Below, in pieces: positions 8,157 through 17,042 of a stretch of 64,000 bases of DNA. Origin of the DNA: CAZCEC01 sp964497615. GTDB taxonomy: Bacteria; Chloroflexota; Anaerolineae; Anaerolineales; UBA6663. The notes under the pieces were generated by a model. It searched no databases and was not told where the DNA came from. It saw only the letters and a program-made list of their open reading frames with translations. Position numbers and translations under genes: made by a program. The stretch spans positions 1-64,000 of the forward strand of contig CAZCEC010000002.1 in the NCBI GenBank assembly GCA_964497615.1. The letters are read 5' to 3'. The first letter of the stretch is position 1; every line of letters begins with the position of its first letter.

Positions 8157-8718
8157 CCGCCCGCGCCCGCCGCGCCATTCGGTTGTGGTTGAAGGCCAGG
8201 GCGGCGCAGCCCAGCGCGCCGCCCAGCCAGAACCAGTCGCGGGTCAGCGCGAAGATCAGCCCAAAGAAGACCGCAAAGGTAAACAACTCCAGCGCGGAGT
8301 TCTTCAGCACCAGCCAGCGGGCGTACTCCAGCCGGCCGGTGAGCGCGCCGGGCTGCCGCGCGTTCTGAAACAGGGACAGATTGCGGGCGTGGCGCAGCAA
8401 GATCGGCACCTCGCGCAGGATGAGGCTGCCCGCCGCCAGCGCGAACACCCCCGGCAGCGGCAGGACCGCGACCGCCAGCACCCACACCATGCCCAGCAGC
8501 AAGTTCGAGAGAATCAAGAAGAAGATGAAACGCGGGCTGACGCGCCGCAGTTGGTCCACGTCCTTCTGAAAGACGGGGGTGAGCTCCAGGCTGCCGCCGA
8601 AGGTGAGGTGCTGGTTCGCGCCGGCCCGGTACAGCCGGGCGGAGTGGATCGTCAGCGCATAGTCGAGGACGTAGACGGCGGTCCACAGGGCGAGGGTGGG
8701 CAATAGATCGGTAGTCAT
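8107..8718 (-). CDS. Multi-pass membrane protein of unknown function
   Basis: A 203-residue protein with about four hydrophobic helices (near residues 6-24, 63-95, 140-165, 165-185) and a basic, Pro/Ala-rich tail. I do not recognise the family. The tail lies over the 3' end of the cytochrome c gene on the other strand, so the last 15 or so residues may be poorly conserved. Nothing in the context points to a function. Confidence 0.65.
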   Translation of the reverse strand: MTTDLLPTLALWTAVYVLDYALTIHSARLYRAGANQHLTFGGSLELTPVFQKDVDQLRRVSPRFIFFLILSNLLLGMVWVLAVAVLPLPGVFALAAGSLILREVPILLRHARNLSLFQNARQPGALTGRLEYARWLVLKNSALELFTFAVFFGLIFALTRDWFWLGGALGCAALAFNHNRMARRARAATASAGTPPNPPTAGR

Positions 8719-8779
8719 AAGCCTAAGGCGTGGAGCGGAGCACGGCGGAGCATCTCTTCACTTTCACCCTGTTTCTTCC

Positions 8780-8785
8780 TATACT
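8780..8785 (+). promoter_or_regulatory. -10 hexamer (TATACT) of a leaderless transcript
   Basis: TATACT lies 6 nt before the ATG at 8792 of the CHAT gene. The expected RNA start coincides with the start codon and no ribosome site is visible. Confidence 0.5.
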
Positions 8786-8791
8786 ATCAAT

Positions 8792-10903
8792 ATGCCCATC
8801 CGTCAAAACCTCCTGAACCAACCACAAAACGCCTGGCTCCTGGCCGCGCCCGGCCAGCCGGTGGGCGAAGTGGCGGTGCGGCTGAAGGAAATGGGCTGGC
8901 CGCCCGCCGGGCCGGGGCCGCACTTCCTGCACGTCATCGTGGACTTTGGCGGCGGCGACTTCCAGGCAATCCGGCTGGACCGGCTGCTGGCGCAGGCGGA
9001 TGAGCGGGGCGCGTCCTTTGTGGGGGACTTGCGATTGCGGCCCGTGCGCGCGGTGGAGCGCGACAGCCTCAGCACCGGCGCCGCGCAGGACCTGGCCCGC
9101 CGCGAAGTCTCCCAACTCCTGCTGGTGACAGAGAACGGCGCGCCGGTGGGCGTCATCTACGAGGGGCAGGCGCTGGGCGCGGGTGAGATGACCCTGCCGG
9201 GCGAAGAAGCCGATGAAGACTTGTCCAGCCTGTTCCTGCCGGGCGGCGGGCTGGCGATTGACGACACGCACGACGACTACGTCATCATCGGCGGCATCCG
9301 GCTGGACCGGAGGGTGGAGAGGGAAATGGCCGCGATTGGCGGCGATGATGACACCGGGGATGACGATGCGCCGCCCGCCCTCGGCGCGGAGCCGCCCAGC
9401 GACACGCCTGCCGCGCAGAAGTTCGAAGCCCACCCGCGCCTGGATGCGCCCGACCAGGTGGCGCCCGAGGCCGCCTTCACCGTGACGGTGGGCTATCGGA
9501 CCGAGGCCGACCCGACCCTGCGCAACGCCAGCCCCATCCGCGTGCAGCCCAAGCGCCCCGACGACAGCCTGCACGTCACCCTGCTGACCGACGGCGCGCG
9601 GGTGCTGCCCGGCGACGACGGCGTGGTGCGCCAGCGCCAGCCCCTGCCCATGCGCCTGGGCGCGACCGTCACATTCCAGTGCCAGGCGCAGCCCGACGTG
9701 GACGAAATCTACCTGACGGTGGAGTATGCCTACGAGGCGCAGGTGGTGGGCACGGCCACGCGCCAGGTGGCGGTGGGGGCCGACGCCCAGCCCGCCGCCC
9801 GCCGCGCCGACCCGTGCCGCCTGGGCGTGCCGGGGCCCGAGTCGCAGACCGATATCCTGCTCACCATCACCCGCTCGCGTTCGCGGCCGGGCTTCTTGCA
9901 GTGGACGGTTATGGCCCCCCAGCCCGAGCTGCACATCGGCCCGCTGGTGACGCGGCTGGACGATGCGCGCGAGTTCGCGGCGCTGGTCATTCAAGAACTT
10001 AAGACCCAGGACTATCGCGGCGCGTTCGCGGGGCAAATCCTGGCCAACAAGGCGCAGGACATCGCCGACATCATGCCGCTGGAGTTCTTCGACGCGCTCG
10101 CAGCGGTGCACGCCGCCATCAACCGCCCGCCGACCCTCCTGCTGGTGACGGACGAGACCTACGTGCCGTGGGAGCTGGCCCTGCTGGAGACGCCCCTCGA
10201 CCCTTTACGCCCGCCCTACCTGGCCGCGCAGACTATCATGGGCCGCTGGGTGCGGCACGAGAAGGTGATCGCGCCGCCGCCGGTGACCCTGGAGATCAAC
10301 CGGCTGACGGCGGTGGCGGCGGGCTACGGGCTGGGCACCGACCTGGCGAAGCTGAAGCACGCACTGGACGAGCAGACGCATATGCACGACGTGTGGGGGG
10401 CGCAGACGCTCGGCGCGGAGCGCGCCGCCCTGGAGCCGCTGGTGCTGGCTCCGCGCGCCGCCGGGCACCTGATCCACTTTGCCGTGCACGGGCTGAGCGA
10501 CCCAGAAGGCAACGACCAGGCGCTGCTGCTGGCGGACAAGAGCCGCTTATTACCCAGCGCGCTGGCCGGGCGCTATCGCTGCGGCGAGCAGGCGGCCTTC
10601 GACTTCGTCTTCCTGAACGCCTGCCAGGTGGGCACGGCGGCCACCGCCCTGGGGCAGGCGGCGGGCTTCCCCGGCGACCTGATTCGCGGCGGCGCCAAGG
10701 GCTTCATCGCGCCGCTGTGGAACGTGGACGACGGGCTGGCGCTGGAGATCGCCAAACGCTTTTACGACGCGGCCTTCAACGGCGGCCGCCCGCTGGGTGA
10801 GGTGCTGTACGACGAGCGCCGCGCCTATGACCACCAGGCCAGCACTACGCCAATGGCCTACATTTATTATGGGCACCCGCGGCTCAAACTGAGACGGGTG
10901 TGA
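8792..10903 (+). CDS. CHAT-domain protease with N-terminal sensor-like region
   Basis: A 703-residue protein whose last 300 or so residues form a CHAT (caspase HetF-associated with TPRs) peptidase. The catalytic dyad is H566 in HFAVHGLSD and C611 in FLNACQVG. The N-terminal 150 residues are mixed alpha/beta; LLLVTENGAPVGVIYEG recalls a CBS-type half. An acidic, Pro-rich linker follows, then a beta-rich region about residues 220-330 that could be an Ig-like fold. The start at 8792 is preferred over a GTG at 8696 that overlaps the divergent gene. Only 73 bp separate it from the lipase-like gene. In known systems CHAT proteases act in bacterial immunity and cell death; that role here is inference. 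Confidence 0.85.
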   Translation: MPIRQNLLNQPQNAWLLAAPGQPVGEVAVRLKEMGWPPAGPGPHFLHVIVDFGGGDFQAIRLDRLLAQADERGASFVGDLRLRPVRAVERDSLSTGAAQDLARREVSQLLLVTENGAPVGVIYEGQALGAGEMTLPGEEADEDLSSLFLPGGGLAIDDTHDDYVIIGGIRLDRRVEREMAAIGGDDDTGDDDAPPALGAEPPSDTPAAQKFEAHPRLDAPDQVAPEAAFTVTVGYRTEADPTLRNASPIRVQPKRPDDSLHVTLLTDGARVLPGDDGVVRQRQPLPMRLGATVTFQCQAQPDVDEIYLTVEYAYEAQVVGTATRQVAVGADAQPAARRADPCRLGVPGPESQTDILLTITRSRSRPGFLQWTVMAPQPELHIGPLVTRLDDAREFAALVIQELKTQDYRGAFAGQILANKAQDIADIMPLEFFDALAAVHAAINRPPTLLLVTDETYVPWELALLETPLDPLRPPYLAAQTIMGRWVRHEKVIAPPPVTLEINRLTAVAAGYGLGTDLAKLKHALDEQTHMHDVWGAQTLGAERAALEPLVLAPRAAGHLIHFAVHGLSDPEGNDQALLLADKSRLLPSALAGRYRCGEQAAFDFVFLNACQVGTAATALGQAAGFPGDLIRGGAKGFIAPLWNVDDGLALEIAKRFYDAAFNGGRPLGEVLYDERRAYDHQASTTPMAYIYYGHPRLKLRRV

Positions 10904-10922
10904 GCCTGGCGATGTCCACGTG

Positions 10923-10960
10923 TCACGGTTCACGGCTTCGTCGTCCGTCGTTCGTCGTCC
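10923..10960 (+). repeat. Heptamer tandem array (TCACGGY / TTCGTCG type)
   Basis: Five degenerate 7-bp units in a row (tcacggt, tcacggc, ttcgtcg, tccgtcg, ttcgtcg) occupy the spacer between the CHAT and lipase genes, ending just before the AGGAGG ribosome site. It belongs to the 7-mer array class found at other intergenic sites in this window. Confidence 0.75.
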
Positions 10961-10976
10961 CACATAGGAGGTTGAC

Positions 10977-12500
10977 ATGCCCGATTTGACAGGCAGCAGC
11001 GCCCCGGTGCAGCTTGCGCCGGGCTATGAACTCACCGCCCCCGGCCTGGTGGGCACGATCACCGAAATGACGGCCGAGGAGAGCGCCACCCGCGGCGACG
11101 CCGGCCTGCACGAGCCGGCCTTCCTGCGCGCGCTGACAAGCGCGGACATCTACGCGGGCAAGGTGTTCGAGATCGAAATCAGCTCCGAGGCCCCGGCGCT
11201 GGCTGGCGACGGCACGCGCGCCGACGGCCTCACCAACGTCACCCGCAGCGGCGAGCCAGCGGTGGAACTGGCGATCCCCCACCAGGAAGAAGAGACCGAC
11301 TACGCGGTGCTCTATACCGATGAGGGCGGGTACACGCGCTGGATCCTGCCCAGCAACCCGCCCGCGCCCGATACGCCGCTGGGCGCGCCGGTGCGGTTCA
11401 ACCTGCCGCGCGAGAGCGCCCCCGCGCCCGCCGACGCGGCGCAGGACTCGGCGCTGCGCGGGCCCATCAGCAAGCTGGGGCGGCGGCTGGTGCGGGTGCT
11501 GGCCTGGGCCAGCGCGGGCGTCATCGGCGCGGGGGCGGTGAAGGTGGCGCAGAAGTGGGAGAGCGACCACCGGCCGTATGGCTTCCACGTGCTGACGCCG
11601 GAACGCTATGCCACCGACGATCCTCAGGGCGACCCGGTGGACTGGGGCAAGCTCGGCGCGGGCCGCGCGCTGCTCCTGCTGCACGGCACCTTCAGCACGG
11701 CGCAGGCCTCGTACGCGCAGTTGGGGGCGGAGACGATCAAGACGCTGTGCGACTACTACGGCGGGCGCGTGTTTGCCTTCAACCACCCCAGCCTGCACCA
11801 ATCGCCGCAGGACAATGTGCGGCAGATGCTCAACGACATCCCGCCCGGCGTGAGCCTGGACCTGGACATCATGACCCACAGCCGGGGCGGCCTTGTGGGG
11901 CGCGAGTTGGTGGAGCGGATGCCGGTGTCGAACGCGGGCGGCTGCAAGGTGCGGGTCCACAAGGCGCTCCTGGTGGCCTCGCCCAATCAGGGGACGATCC
12001 TCACCGACCCCGACAACGGCCTCGACCTGCTCGACCGCTACACCAACCTGCTGACGAATTTGCCCGACAACGCCTACACCCTCACCCTGGAGGGCATCCT
12101 GGCGGTGGCGAAGCTGCTGGCCTATGGCGCCCTCACCGGGCTGCCGGGCCTGCGCTGCTTATTGCCCGGCGGCGACTATCTGGCGGACCTGAACGGCCGG
12201 CGCGACCACGGCACCGACTACTACGCCCTCACCGCCGACTACACGCCCGCCGACCCGGCCTGGATCAAGCGGCTGGGCCGGATGGCGGCGGACAAGTTTG
12301 TGGACAGCATCTTTGGCGGCGAGAACGACATGGTGGTGCCCACCCTGGGCAGCTACGCGGCGGGCGACGAGTCGTTTGGCTTCCCCATTCCGGACGAGCA
12401 CCTGCGGGTGTACCGCGGCGAAGCAGGCGTGCATCACACCAACTACTTCAGCACGCCGGTGGTGCGCGAGCAGATCGTCGCCTGGCTGACTTCAGCCTAA
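10977..12500 (+). CDS. Lipase-like alpha/beta hydrolase paired with the CHAT protease
   Basis: A 507-residue protein. Residues 1-140 are beta-rich; 140-165 is an Ala/Pro-rich linker; about 172-192 is a hydrophobic helix (VRVLAWASAGVIGAGAV); about 225-500 is an alpha/beta hydrolase of triacylglycerol-lipase/PGAP1-like type. The oxyanion loop is LLLLHGTFS and the nucleophile is S302 in THSRGG; ENDMVVP probably supplies the acid and GVHHTNYF the His. AGGAGG 6 nt before the ATG fixes the start. The domain order suggests a membrane-tethered or autoinhibited phospholipase that the neighbouring CHAT protease could release by cutting the linker. That mechanism is my inference. Confidence 0.8.
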   Translation: MPDLTGSSAPVQLAPGYELTAPGLVGTITEMTAEESATRGDAGLHEPAFLRALTSADIYAGKVFEIEISSEAPALAGDGTRADGLTNVTRSGEPAVELAIPHQEEETDYAVLYTDEGGYTRWILPSNPPAPDTPLGAPVRFNLPRESAPAPADAAQDSALRGPISKLGRRLVRVLAWASAGVIGAGAVKVAQKWESDHRPYGFHVLTPERYATDDPQGDPVDWGKLGAGRALLLLHGTFSTAQASYAQLGAETIKTLCDYYGGRVFAFNHPSLHQSPQDNVRQMLNDIPPGVSLDLDIMTHSRGGLVGRELVERMPVSNAGGCKVRVHKALLVASPNQGTILTDPDNGLDLLDRYTNLLTNLPDNAYTLTLEGILAVAKLLAYGALTGLPGLRCLLPGGDYLADLNGRRDHGTDYYALTADYTPADPAWIKRLGRMAADKFVDSIFGGENDMVVPTLGSYAAGDESFGFPIPDEHLRVYRGEAGVHHTNYFSTPVVREQIVAWLTSA

Positions 12501-12503
12501 ACG

Positions 12504-12550
12504 CTTCGATCACAGGCTGGGGGTGGCACACCCCCAGCCTGTGATCGAAG
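12504..12550. terminator. Perfect 22-bp hairpin between convergent genes
   Basis: Arms 12504-12525 and 12529-12550 are exact reverse complements with a GCA loop. The element starts 4 nt after the stop of the lipase gene and ends 3 nt before the stop of the convergent permease gene, so it can serve as a bidirectional terminator. There is no T-tract on either side. Confidence 0.75.
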
Positions 12551-12552
12551 TG

Positions 12553-13311
12553 CTATTCCCAGCGAAATCTCCAGGCGGCCAGCGCCGCGAACACAAGCGT
12601 ATAGAGCGCCAGGCCCAGGGCAGGCTGCCACGGGTCGGCGGGCAGCGCGCCGCTCGCCAGCAGCGGGCTGATCAGGCTGTTGAGCATCGTCGTCGGCAGC
12701 CAGGGGCTGACGGCTTGCAGGAACTCCGGCAGGATTTCGGGCGGGAAGCCGCCGCCCAGGAAGAACATCGGCAGCAGGGTGAACATGAAGGCGGCGTTGG
12801 CAATCTCGGGCTTGGCCGACAGGCTGGCGACCAGGATGCCGAAAGCGATGAAGACCAGCACGCCCAGCGCCAGCACGCCCACGCCAGCCGCCGTGCCCGT
12901 GCCGTCCACGCGCAGGCCCAACGCCAGCACGCCAAACAGCAGCACCAGCACCGCCTGCGCCACGCTCACCAGCGCTTGCGCCAGGCCGATGCCCAGCACC
13001 AGGCCGCCCAGGGGGGTGGGGGTGGCGGCCAGGCGCTGAAACACGCCCTGCTGCCGCCAGTTGACGATGCGCATGGCCGCCGCCTGCCCGCCCAACATCA
13101 CGGTCAGGCTCACGATGGCGGGGAAGATAAAGCTGACCAGGTCCGTGTCGCCGGGGTCGGTGGGGCGGCCCACCAGCCAGAACAGCACCAGCATGAGGAT
13201 GGGGGTGAACAGGGCGATGCCGAACGTGCGCAGATCGTTGAGGCTGGCCTGCGTGAGGGCCAAGGCAAACTGGGCGACGGGCAATGCGCGGGTGGAAAGT
13301 TTGGCAAACAT
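12553..13311 (-). CDS. ABC-2 type transporter permease
   Basis: A 252-residue integral membrane protein with six predicted helices in the ABC-2/drug exporter pattern: a first helix after an amphipathic N-terminus (FGIALFTPILMLVLFWLVG), four central helices including VLALGVLVFIAFGILVASL, a conserved FFLGGGFPPEILP loop before the last helix, and a C-terminal helix near residues 225-245. It should form the membrane channel for the ATPase encoded upstream (13415-14230). The cargo is unknown; family members export lipids, drugs or peptides. Confidence 0.88.
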   Translation of the reverse strand: MFAKLSTRALPVAQFALALTQASLNDLRTFGIALFTPILMLVLFWLVGRPTDPGDTDLVSFIFPAIVSLTVMLGGQAAAMRIVNWRQQGVFQRLAATPTPLGGLVLGIGLAQALVSVAQAVLVLLFGVLALGLRVDGTGTAAGVGVLALGVLVFIAFGILVASLSAKPEIANAAFMFTLLPMFFLGGGFPPEILPEFLQAVSPWLPTTMLNSLISPLLASGALPADPWQPALGLALYTLVFAALAAWRFRWE

Positions 13312-13337
13312 GAAAGTCTCCTTGTTGGTTCGATGAC

Positions 13338-13400
13338 AGACCTGCCAGGTTTTGCGGGTTGGCTAGCCAGCGCCGCGCTGGGCCGAAACCTGGCAGGTCT
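13338..13400. repeat. 15-bp inverted repeat between ATPase and permease genes
   Basis: AGACCTGCCAGGTTT (13338-13352) and its exact complement (13386-13400) flank a 33-nt GC-rich loop. The arms are themselves partly palindromic around CCTGCCAGG. It lies in the 103-bp spacer between the two ABC genes and could be a dispersed repeat or modulate expression of the permease. Confidence 0.7.
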
Positions 13401-13414
13401 TGGCATGAGTACGC

Positions 13415-14230
13415 TCAGTTTTCCCTGAGGGCGCGGCCGGTCAGTTCGAGGAACACATCTTCGAGATTGGGGGCGCGCCAATGCGGGGCGGCGGGTACGC
13501 TGCTGGGGGTGGTCGGTTCGGCGCTGGCGGCCGCCTCGCTGTGGCCGTTGCCGTTCAGGCGCGCGATCAGGGCGGCGGGCGTGTCCAGCGCCAACAGGCG
13601 GCCGTGGTCGAGGATGCCCACGCGGTCGGCCAGGGCCTGGGCTTCCTCGATGTAGTGCGTGGTCAGGATGAGGGTGCGCCCCTCGGTCTTCAGCCCGCGC
13701 ACGAGGTCCCACAGGTTGTGGCGGGCCTGCGGGTCCAGGCCGGCGGTCGGCTCGTCCAGGAAGACGATCTCGGGGTCGTTGACCAGGGCCAGCGCCAGGG
13801 CGAGGCGCTGCTGCTGGCCGCCGCTGAGCCTGGCGGGCAGGGCGCGGGCCTTGTCCGCCAGCGAGACGCGCTCCAGCAACTGCAGCGCGTTGGCGCGGTT
13901 GAGCTGGCGGCCATACAGCCGCGCAAAGAGCAGCACCTGCTGCAGGGCGGTGAGATCGGGCAGCAGGCTGGTGCGCTGAAGCTGCACCCCCAGGCGGCGC
14001 TTGAGGTCCGCCGCGCCGGGCGCGAAGGGCTGGCCCAGCACGGTGACCGTGCCGGAGTCCGGCGGGCGCAGGCCCTGGAGGACGCTGAGGGTGGTGGTCT
14101 TACCGGCGCCGTTGGGGCCCAGCAGGCCGAAGATTTCGCCCGCGTGGACGGTGAAGGTGAGGCCATCCACGGCGCGGACGGAGCCGTAGGCCTTGACGAG
14201 GTTCTCAACGTGAAGGGCAGTTGTGTTCAT
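13415..14230 (-). CDS. ABC transporter ATP-binding protein (ABC-2 exporter)
   Basis: A 271-residue ATPase: Walker A GPNGAGKTT near residue 40, Q-loop near 80, signature LSGGQQQRLAL near 140, Walker B IVFLDEPTAGLD near 160 and switch His in LTTHYIEEA near 195. This is the DrrA/CcmA type that drives ABC-2 permeases. The C-terminal extension carries a Thr/Ser/Pro-rich stretch. AAGGAAG about 8 nt upstream of the ATG is a good ribosome site. It is followed by the permease gene after 103 bp. Confidence 0.92.
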   Translation of the reverse strand: MNTTALHVENLVKAYGSVRAVDGLTFTVHAGEIFGLLGPNGAGKTTTLSVLQGLRPPDSGTVTVLGQPFAPGAADLKRRLGVQLQRTSLLPDLTALQQVLLFARLYGRQLNRANALQLLERVSLADKARALPARLSGGQQQRLALALALVNDPEIVFLDEPTAGLDPQARHNLWDLVRGLKTEGRTLILTTHYIEEAQALADRVGILDHGRLLALDTPAALIARLNGNGHSEAAASAEPTTPSSVPAAPHWRAPNLEDVFLELTGRALREN

Positions 14231-14251
14231 CGGTCATCTTCCTTGGCAGAG

Positions 14252-14270
14252 ACCGGCCACACTGGCCGGT
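14252..14270 (-). promoter_or_regulatory. Hairpin in the leader of the ABC ATPase gene
   Basis: ACCGGCCA and TGGCCGGT pair across a 3-nt loop, 22 nt before the ATG. No T-tract follows. It could be a leader structure or a remnant of an operator. Confidence 0.35.
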
Positions 14271-14340
14271 TCGCGGTTGTGACCACCACTCTACGGCGCA
14301 CTCGCGCCCCGCACGCCGCGCCAAGAGGCTATTTTGAGAT

Positions 14341-14372
14341 AAGCAAAACGGCCAGCGCGCAGGCTGGCCGTT
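14341..14372 (-). terminator. Intrinsic terminator of the two-component operon
   Basis: On the minus strand a 10-bp stem (AACGGCCAGC with its complement, 6-nt loop) is followed by TTTTGCTT. It lies about 80 nt after the response-regulator stop and ends the histidine kinase/regulator transcript before the ABC genes. Confidence 0.75.
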
Positions 14373-14452
14373 GGGGGGAGGGCTGAGTATATCGTTTGGT
14401 GTAGGGCACGCCTCGGGTGCGCAATGGTGTGGCGGGCGAGGCGTAGGAGCGC

Positions 14453-15079
14453 TTAGGAGTCGAGGTGGATGAGGCCGCGCTTGAGGGCCTCGGTGACGGC
14501 CTGGGTGCGGCTGGCGGCGCCCAGCTTGCCCAGCAGGTTGTTGACGTGAATCTTGACCGTGCCCTCGGCGATGGTCAGGGCGGCGGCGATCTCCTTGTTG
14601 CTCTGGCCGAGGGCCACCAGGCGCAGCACGTCCAGTTCGCGCGGCGTGAGGTCGGGGGCGGTGACACGCTCGGCCAGCTTGGCGGCCACCTCGGGCGGGA
14701 TGCGCCGGAGCCCCTGGTGCACGGCGCGGATGGCATCCAGCAGTTCGTCGCGCGGGGTGTCTTTCAGCAAGTACGCCTGGGCCCCGGCTTGCAGGGCGCG
14801 GTAGATGTCCTCGTCGCCGTCGAAGGTGGTGAGCACGATGACGCGCGCGCCGGGCTGTTCGGCGCGGATTGCACTTAGGGCCTCCACGCCCCCCATCTGC
14901 GGCATGCGCAGGTCCATCAGGATGACATCCGGCCGGTGCTGGCGGGCCAACTCCACGGCGCGCACGCCGTTCTCGGCCTCGGCCACCACTTCCATATCGG
15001 GCCGGCGGCCGATCATGGCGGCCAGCCCCTCGCGCACCACGGCGTGATCGTCGGCGAGCAGGACGCGGATGGGGTTCAT
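14453..15079 (-). CDS. NarL/FixJ-family response regulator
   Basis: A 208-residue regulator. The receiver domain (about 1-120) has the acidic pair in LLADDHAVV, phospho-acceptor Asp in VILMDLRMP and Lys in YLLKDTPR. The C-terminal LuxR-type helix-turn-helix (about 143-205) has LTPRELDVLRL and NKEIAAALTIAEGTVK. The ATG at 15079 overlaps the TGA of the kinase gene by 4 bp, so the pair is translationally coupled. Targets are unknown; the ABC exporter downstream is a candidate. Confidence 0.92.
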   Translation of the reverse strand: MNPIRVLLADDHAVVREGLAAMIGRRPDMEVVAEAENGVRAVELARQHRPDVILMDLRMPQMGGVEALSAIRAEQPGARVIVLTTFDGDEDIYRALQAGAQAYLLKDTPRDELLDAIRAVHQGLRRIPPEVAAKLAERVTAPDLTPRELDVLRLVALGQSNKEIAAALTIAEGTVKIHVNNLLGKLGAASRTQAVTEALKRGLIHLDS

Positions 15080-16950
15080 GGAATAGGAATCACACATTGG
15101 ACAAGCGTCCCCTCCCCCAGCGCGCTGGTGAGGGTCAGCGCGCCGCCATGGCGGGCGGCGCGCTCGCGCATGCCCACCAGCCCCAGCCCACCGGGGCGCG
15201 CGCCGTTGCCGGCGGGGTCGAAGCCGCGGCCGTCGTCCTGCACTTCCAGCGCGATCTGCCCCGGTCCGGCGCGCAGGGCCAGCCGCAGCCGGCCGGCCTC
15301 GGCGTGGCGCAGCACGTTGGTGACGGCCTCCTGGCCGAGGCGCAGCAGGTCGCTTTCCAGCTCGGGCGGCAGGGCGGGCCAGTCGCCGGGCACGTGCACC
15401 TCCACGTGCAGGGGCGCATCGGCGGTCAGGGCGGTCACCGAGTCGCGCAGGGCGATGGGCAGGGGCTTGTGCTCCAGGGACTGCGGGCGCAGGGCATACA
15501 CCGAGCGGCGGGCCTCGGCCAGGCTCTCGCGGGCCAGCGCGCGGGCGCGGGCCAGATGTTGGCTGGCCTGGGCCGGCTCGGCCCGCAGCACGTCATCGGC
15601 GGCCTCCAACTGCACCACGATGCCGGTGAAGCCTTGCGCCAGGGTGTCGTGGATCTCGCGTGCCATGCGATTGCGCTCGGCCAGTACGGCAGTCTGCTGG
15701 TTCTGCTCCGCCAGCCGCGCCAACTGCATGGTCAGGGTCACCTGCTGGGCCAGGGCCTGGGCGAACTCCAACTCCTCCACGCTGTAGCGCCGCGGCTCCA
15801 GGCTGTTGACAGTGAAGAACCCCACGGCCGCCTCGCCCAGCAGCAGCGGGACGTGCAGGATGGTCTGGATGCCCTGGGTGAGGCTGAGGGCGCGGAACTT
15901 CAGGCGGGGGTCGTTGGCCACATCCTGGATGACGATGGGGCGCCGGTCGCGGGCCAGCTCGCGCCATAGCGGCAGGTCCTGGGCGTGGGTGGGCGGCGGC
16001 GCGTCGGGGAGGCGCTCGGGCGTGACCACCTCGCCGTTCACGTGCGCCAGCCGCAGGCTGATTGTGCCGCGGGCGGCGTCGTGCAGCCACAACACGGCAT
16101 AGGCCGCCCCCAACTGCTCGGCGATGGCGGCCAGGGTCTGCTTCAGCACCACGTCGAGCGACGAGGCGGGGGTGAGGGCGTTGAGCGTGTGGGCCAGGGC
16201 CACGGTCTGGCCGCGGGCGGTGTGCACGGCGCGCTCCAGGGTGCGGGCGAAGAGCCAGCTCAGCCACGCGCCCGCGCCATACACGGCCCACCAGAATAGC
16301 ACCACGCCCGGCGCCTGCGCCAGGGTGATGGGCGGGTAGAGCGGGTCCCATTCGCCCAGGGCCTCGCCGATGGCGAACAGCGCGGTGAGGGTGCTGATGG
16401 CGGCCAGCCCGCCGAAAAAGCCGTTGGACCCCAGCACCAGCCCGGTGACCAGCACGCCCAGCAGGTAGAGGGCGTTGACGGGGCTGGCCATGCCATAGAA
16501 CTGCGCGTTGAAGGCGATGGGCAGGAAGAAGCCGCCCAGCAGGCAGCTCGACGCCCAGAAAGACTGGCCGCGCCGCAGCAGGAGCGCCGCCGCGCTGCAC
16601 AGCGCCAGCAGGCCCAGCCCATCCCACGGGAACAGAAAGTTCATGGGCACGCCCGCCCAGCCGGCGGCCAGGTAGAGCAAAGCGCCGAGGGCGGTGCTGA
16701 CGATCACCCAGCCCAGCAGGCGGGCATTGAGATCGGGCAGGGGCGGGGCGGCGGGCGCGCGGCTGCGCCGCATCTGCACGGCGATGGCGAGGAGGCTGCC
16801 GAGGACGATGCCCAGGGCCAGCCCCACCAGGAAGCCGCCGGAGAGGGCGAGGTCCACCAGCGCGCCGGCCAGGCCGAACGCGCCAGTGACGCCCACCCAC
16901 CAGGCCAGGAAGCGCCAGGAGTAGGGCGAGGAGTTTGACGGCGCTGTCAT
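15076..16950 (-). CDS. NarL-type sensor histidine kinase with membrane and GAF domains
   Basis: A 624-residue kinase. Residues 1-240 contain about eight hydrophobic helices (a MASE-like sensor). A GAF domain spans about 265-405, then HisKA_3 with phospho-acceptor His in REIHDTLAQG near residue 430, and HATPase_c about 515-620 with DDGRGFDP and GLGLVGM. It should phosphorylate the coupled response regulator. TATACT 8 nt before the ATG and absence of a ribosome site suggest a leaderless mRNA. Confidence 0.9.
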   Translation of the reverse strand: MTAPSNSSPYSWRFLAWWVGVTGAFGLAGALVDLALSGGFLVGLALGIVLGSLLAIAVQMRRSRAPAAPPLPDLNARLLGWVIVSTALGALLYLAAGWAGVPMNFLFPWDGLGLLALCSAAALLLRRGQSFWASSCLLGGFFLPIAFNAQFYGMASPVNALYLLGVLVTGLVLGSNGFFGGLAAISTLTALFAIGEALGEWDPLYPPITLAQAPGVVLFWWAVYGAGAWLSWLFARTLERAVHTARGQTVALAHTLNALTPASSLDVVLKQTLAAIAEQLGAAYAVLWLHDAARGTISLRLAHVNGEVVTPERLPDAPPPTHAQDLPLWRELARDRRPIVIQDVANDPRLKFRALSLTQGIQTILHVPLLLGEAAVGFFTVNSLEPRRYSVEELEFAQALAQQVTLTMQLARLAEQNQQTAVLAERNRMAREIHDTLAQGFTGIVVQLEAADDVLRAEPAQASQHLARARALARESLAEARRSVYALRPQSLEHKPLPIALRDSVTALTADAPLHVEVHVPGDWPALPPELESDLLRLGQEAVTNVLRHAEAGRLRLALRAGPGQIALEVQDDGRGFDPAGNGARPGGLGLVGMRERAARHGGALTLTSALGEGTLVQCVIPIP

Positions 16951-16958
16951 TGCCCTCG

Positions 16959-16964
16959 AGTATA
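16959..16964 (-). promoter_or_regulatory. -10 hexamer (TATACT) of a leaderless transcript
   Basis: TATACT on the minus strand is 8 nt from the kinase ATG at 16950. No Shine-Dalgarno lies between them. Confidence 0.5.
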
Positions 16965-17042
16965 GGCCAAACCGCGCCGGGCCGAGAGGGCTGGCAGCCT
17001 ATCCGAGGCTATATCTTTGGGTCTAGACGGGGCCGCGGCGTG

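Noticed and set aside
8696..8791. Upstream GTG start for the first CHAT gene
   Set aside because: It overlaps the 5' end of the divergent gene; the ATG at 8792 has a well-spaced -10 element.
12523..13428. A 301-codon plus-strand frame over the permease gene
   Set aside because: Rich in Gln/Arg/His, no domain; the minus-strand permease has clear helices.
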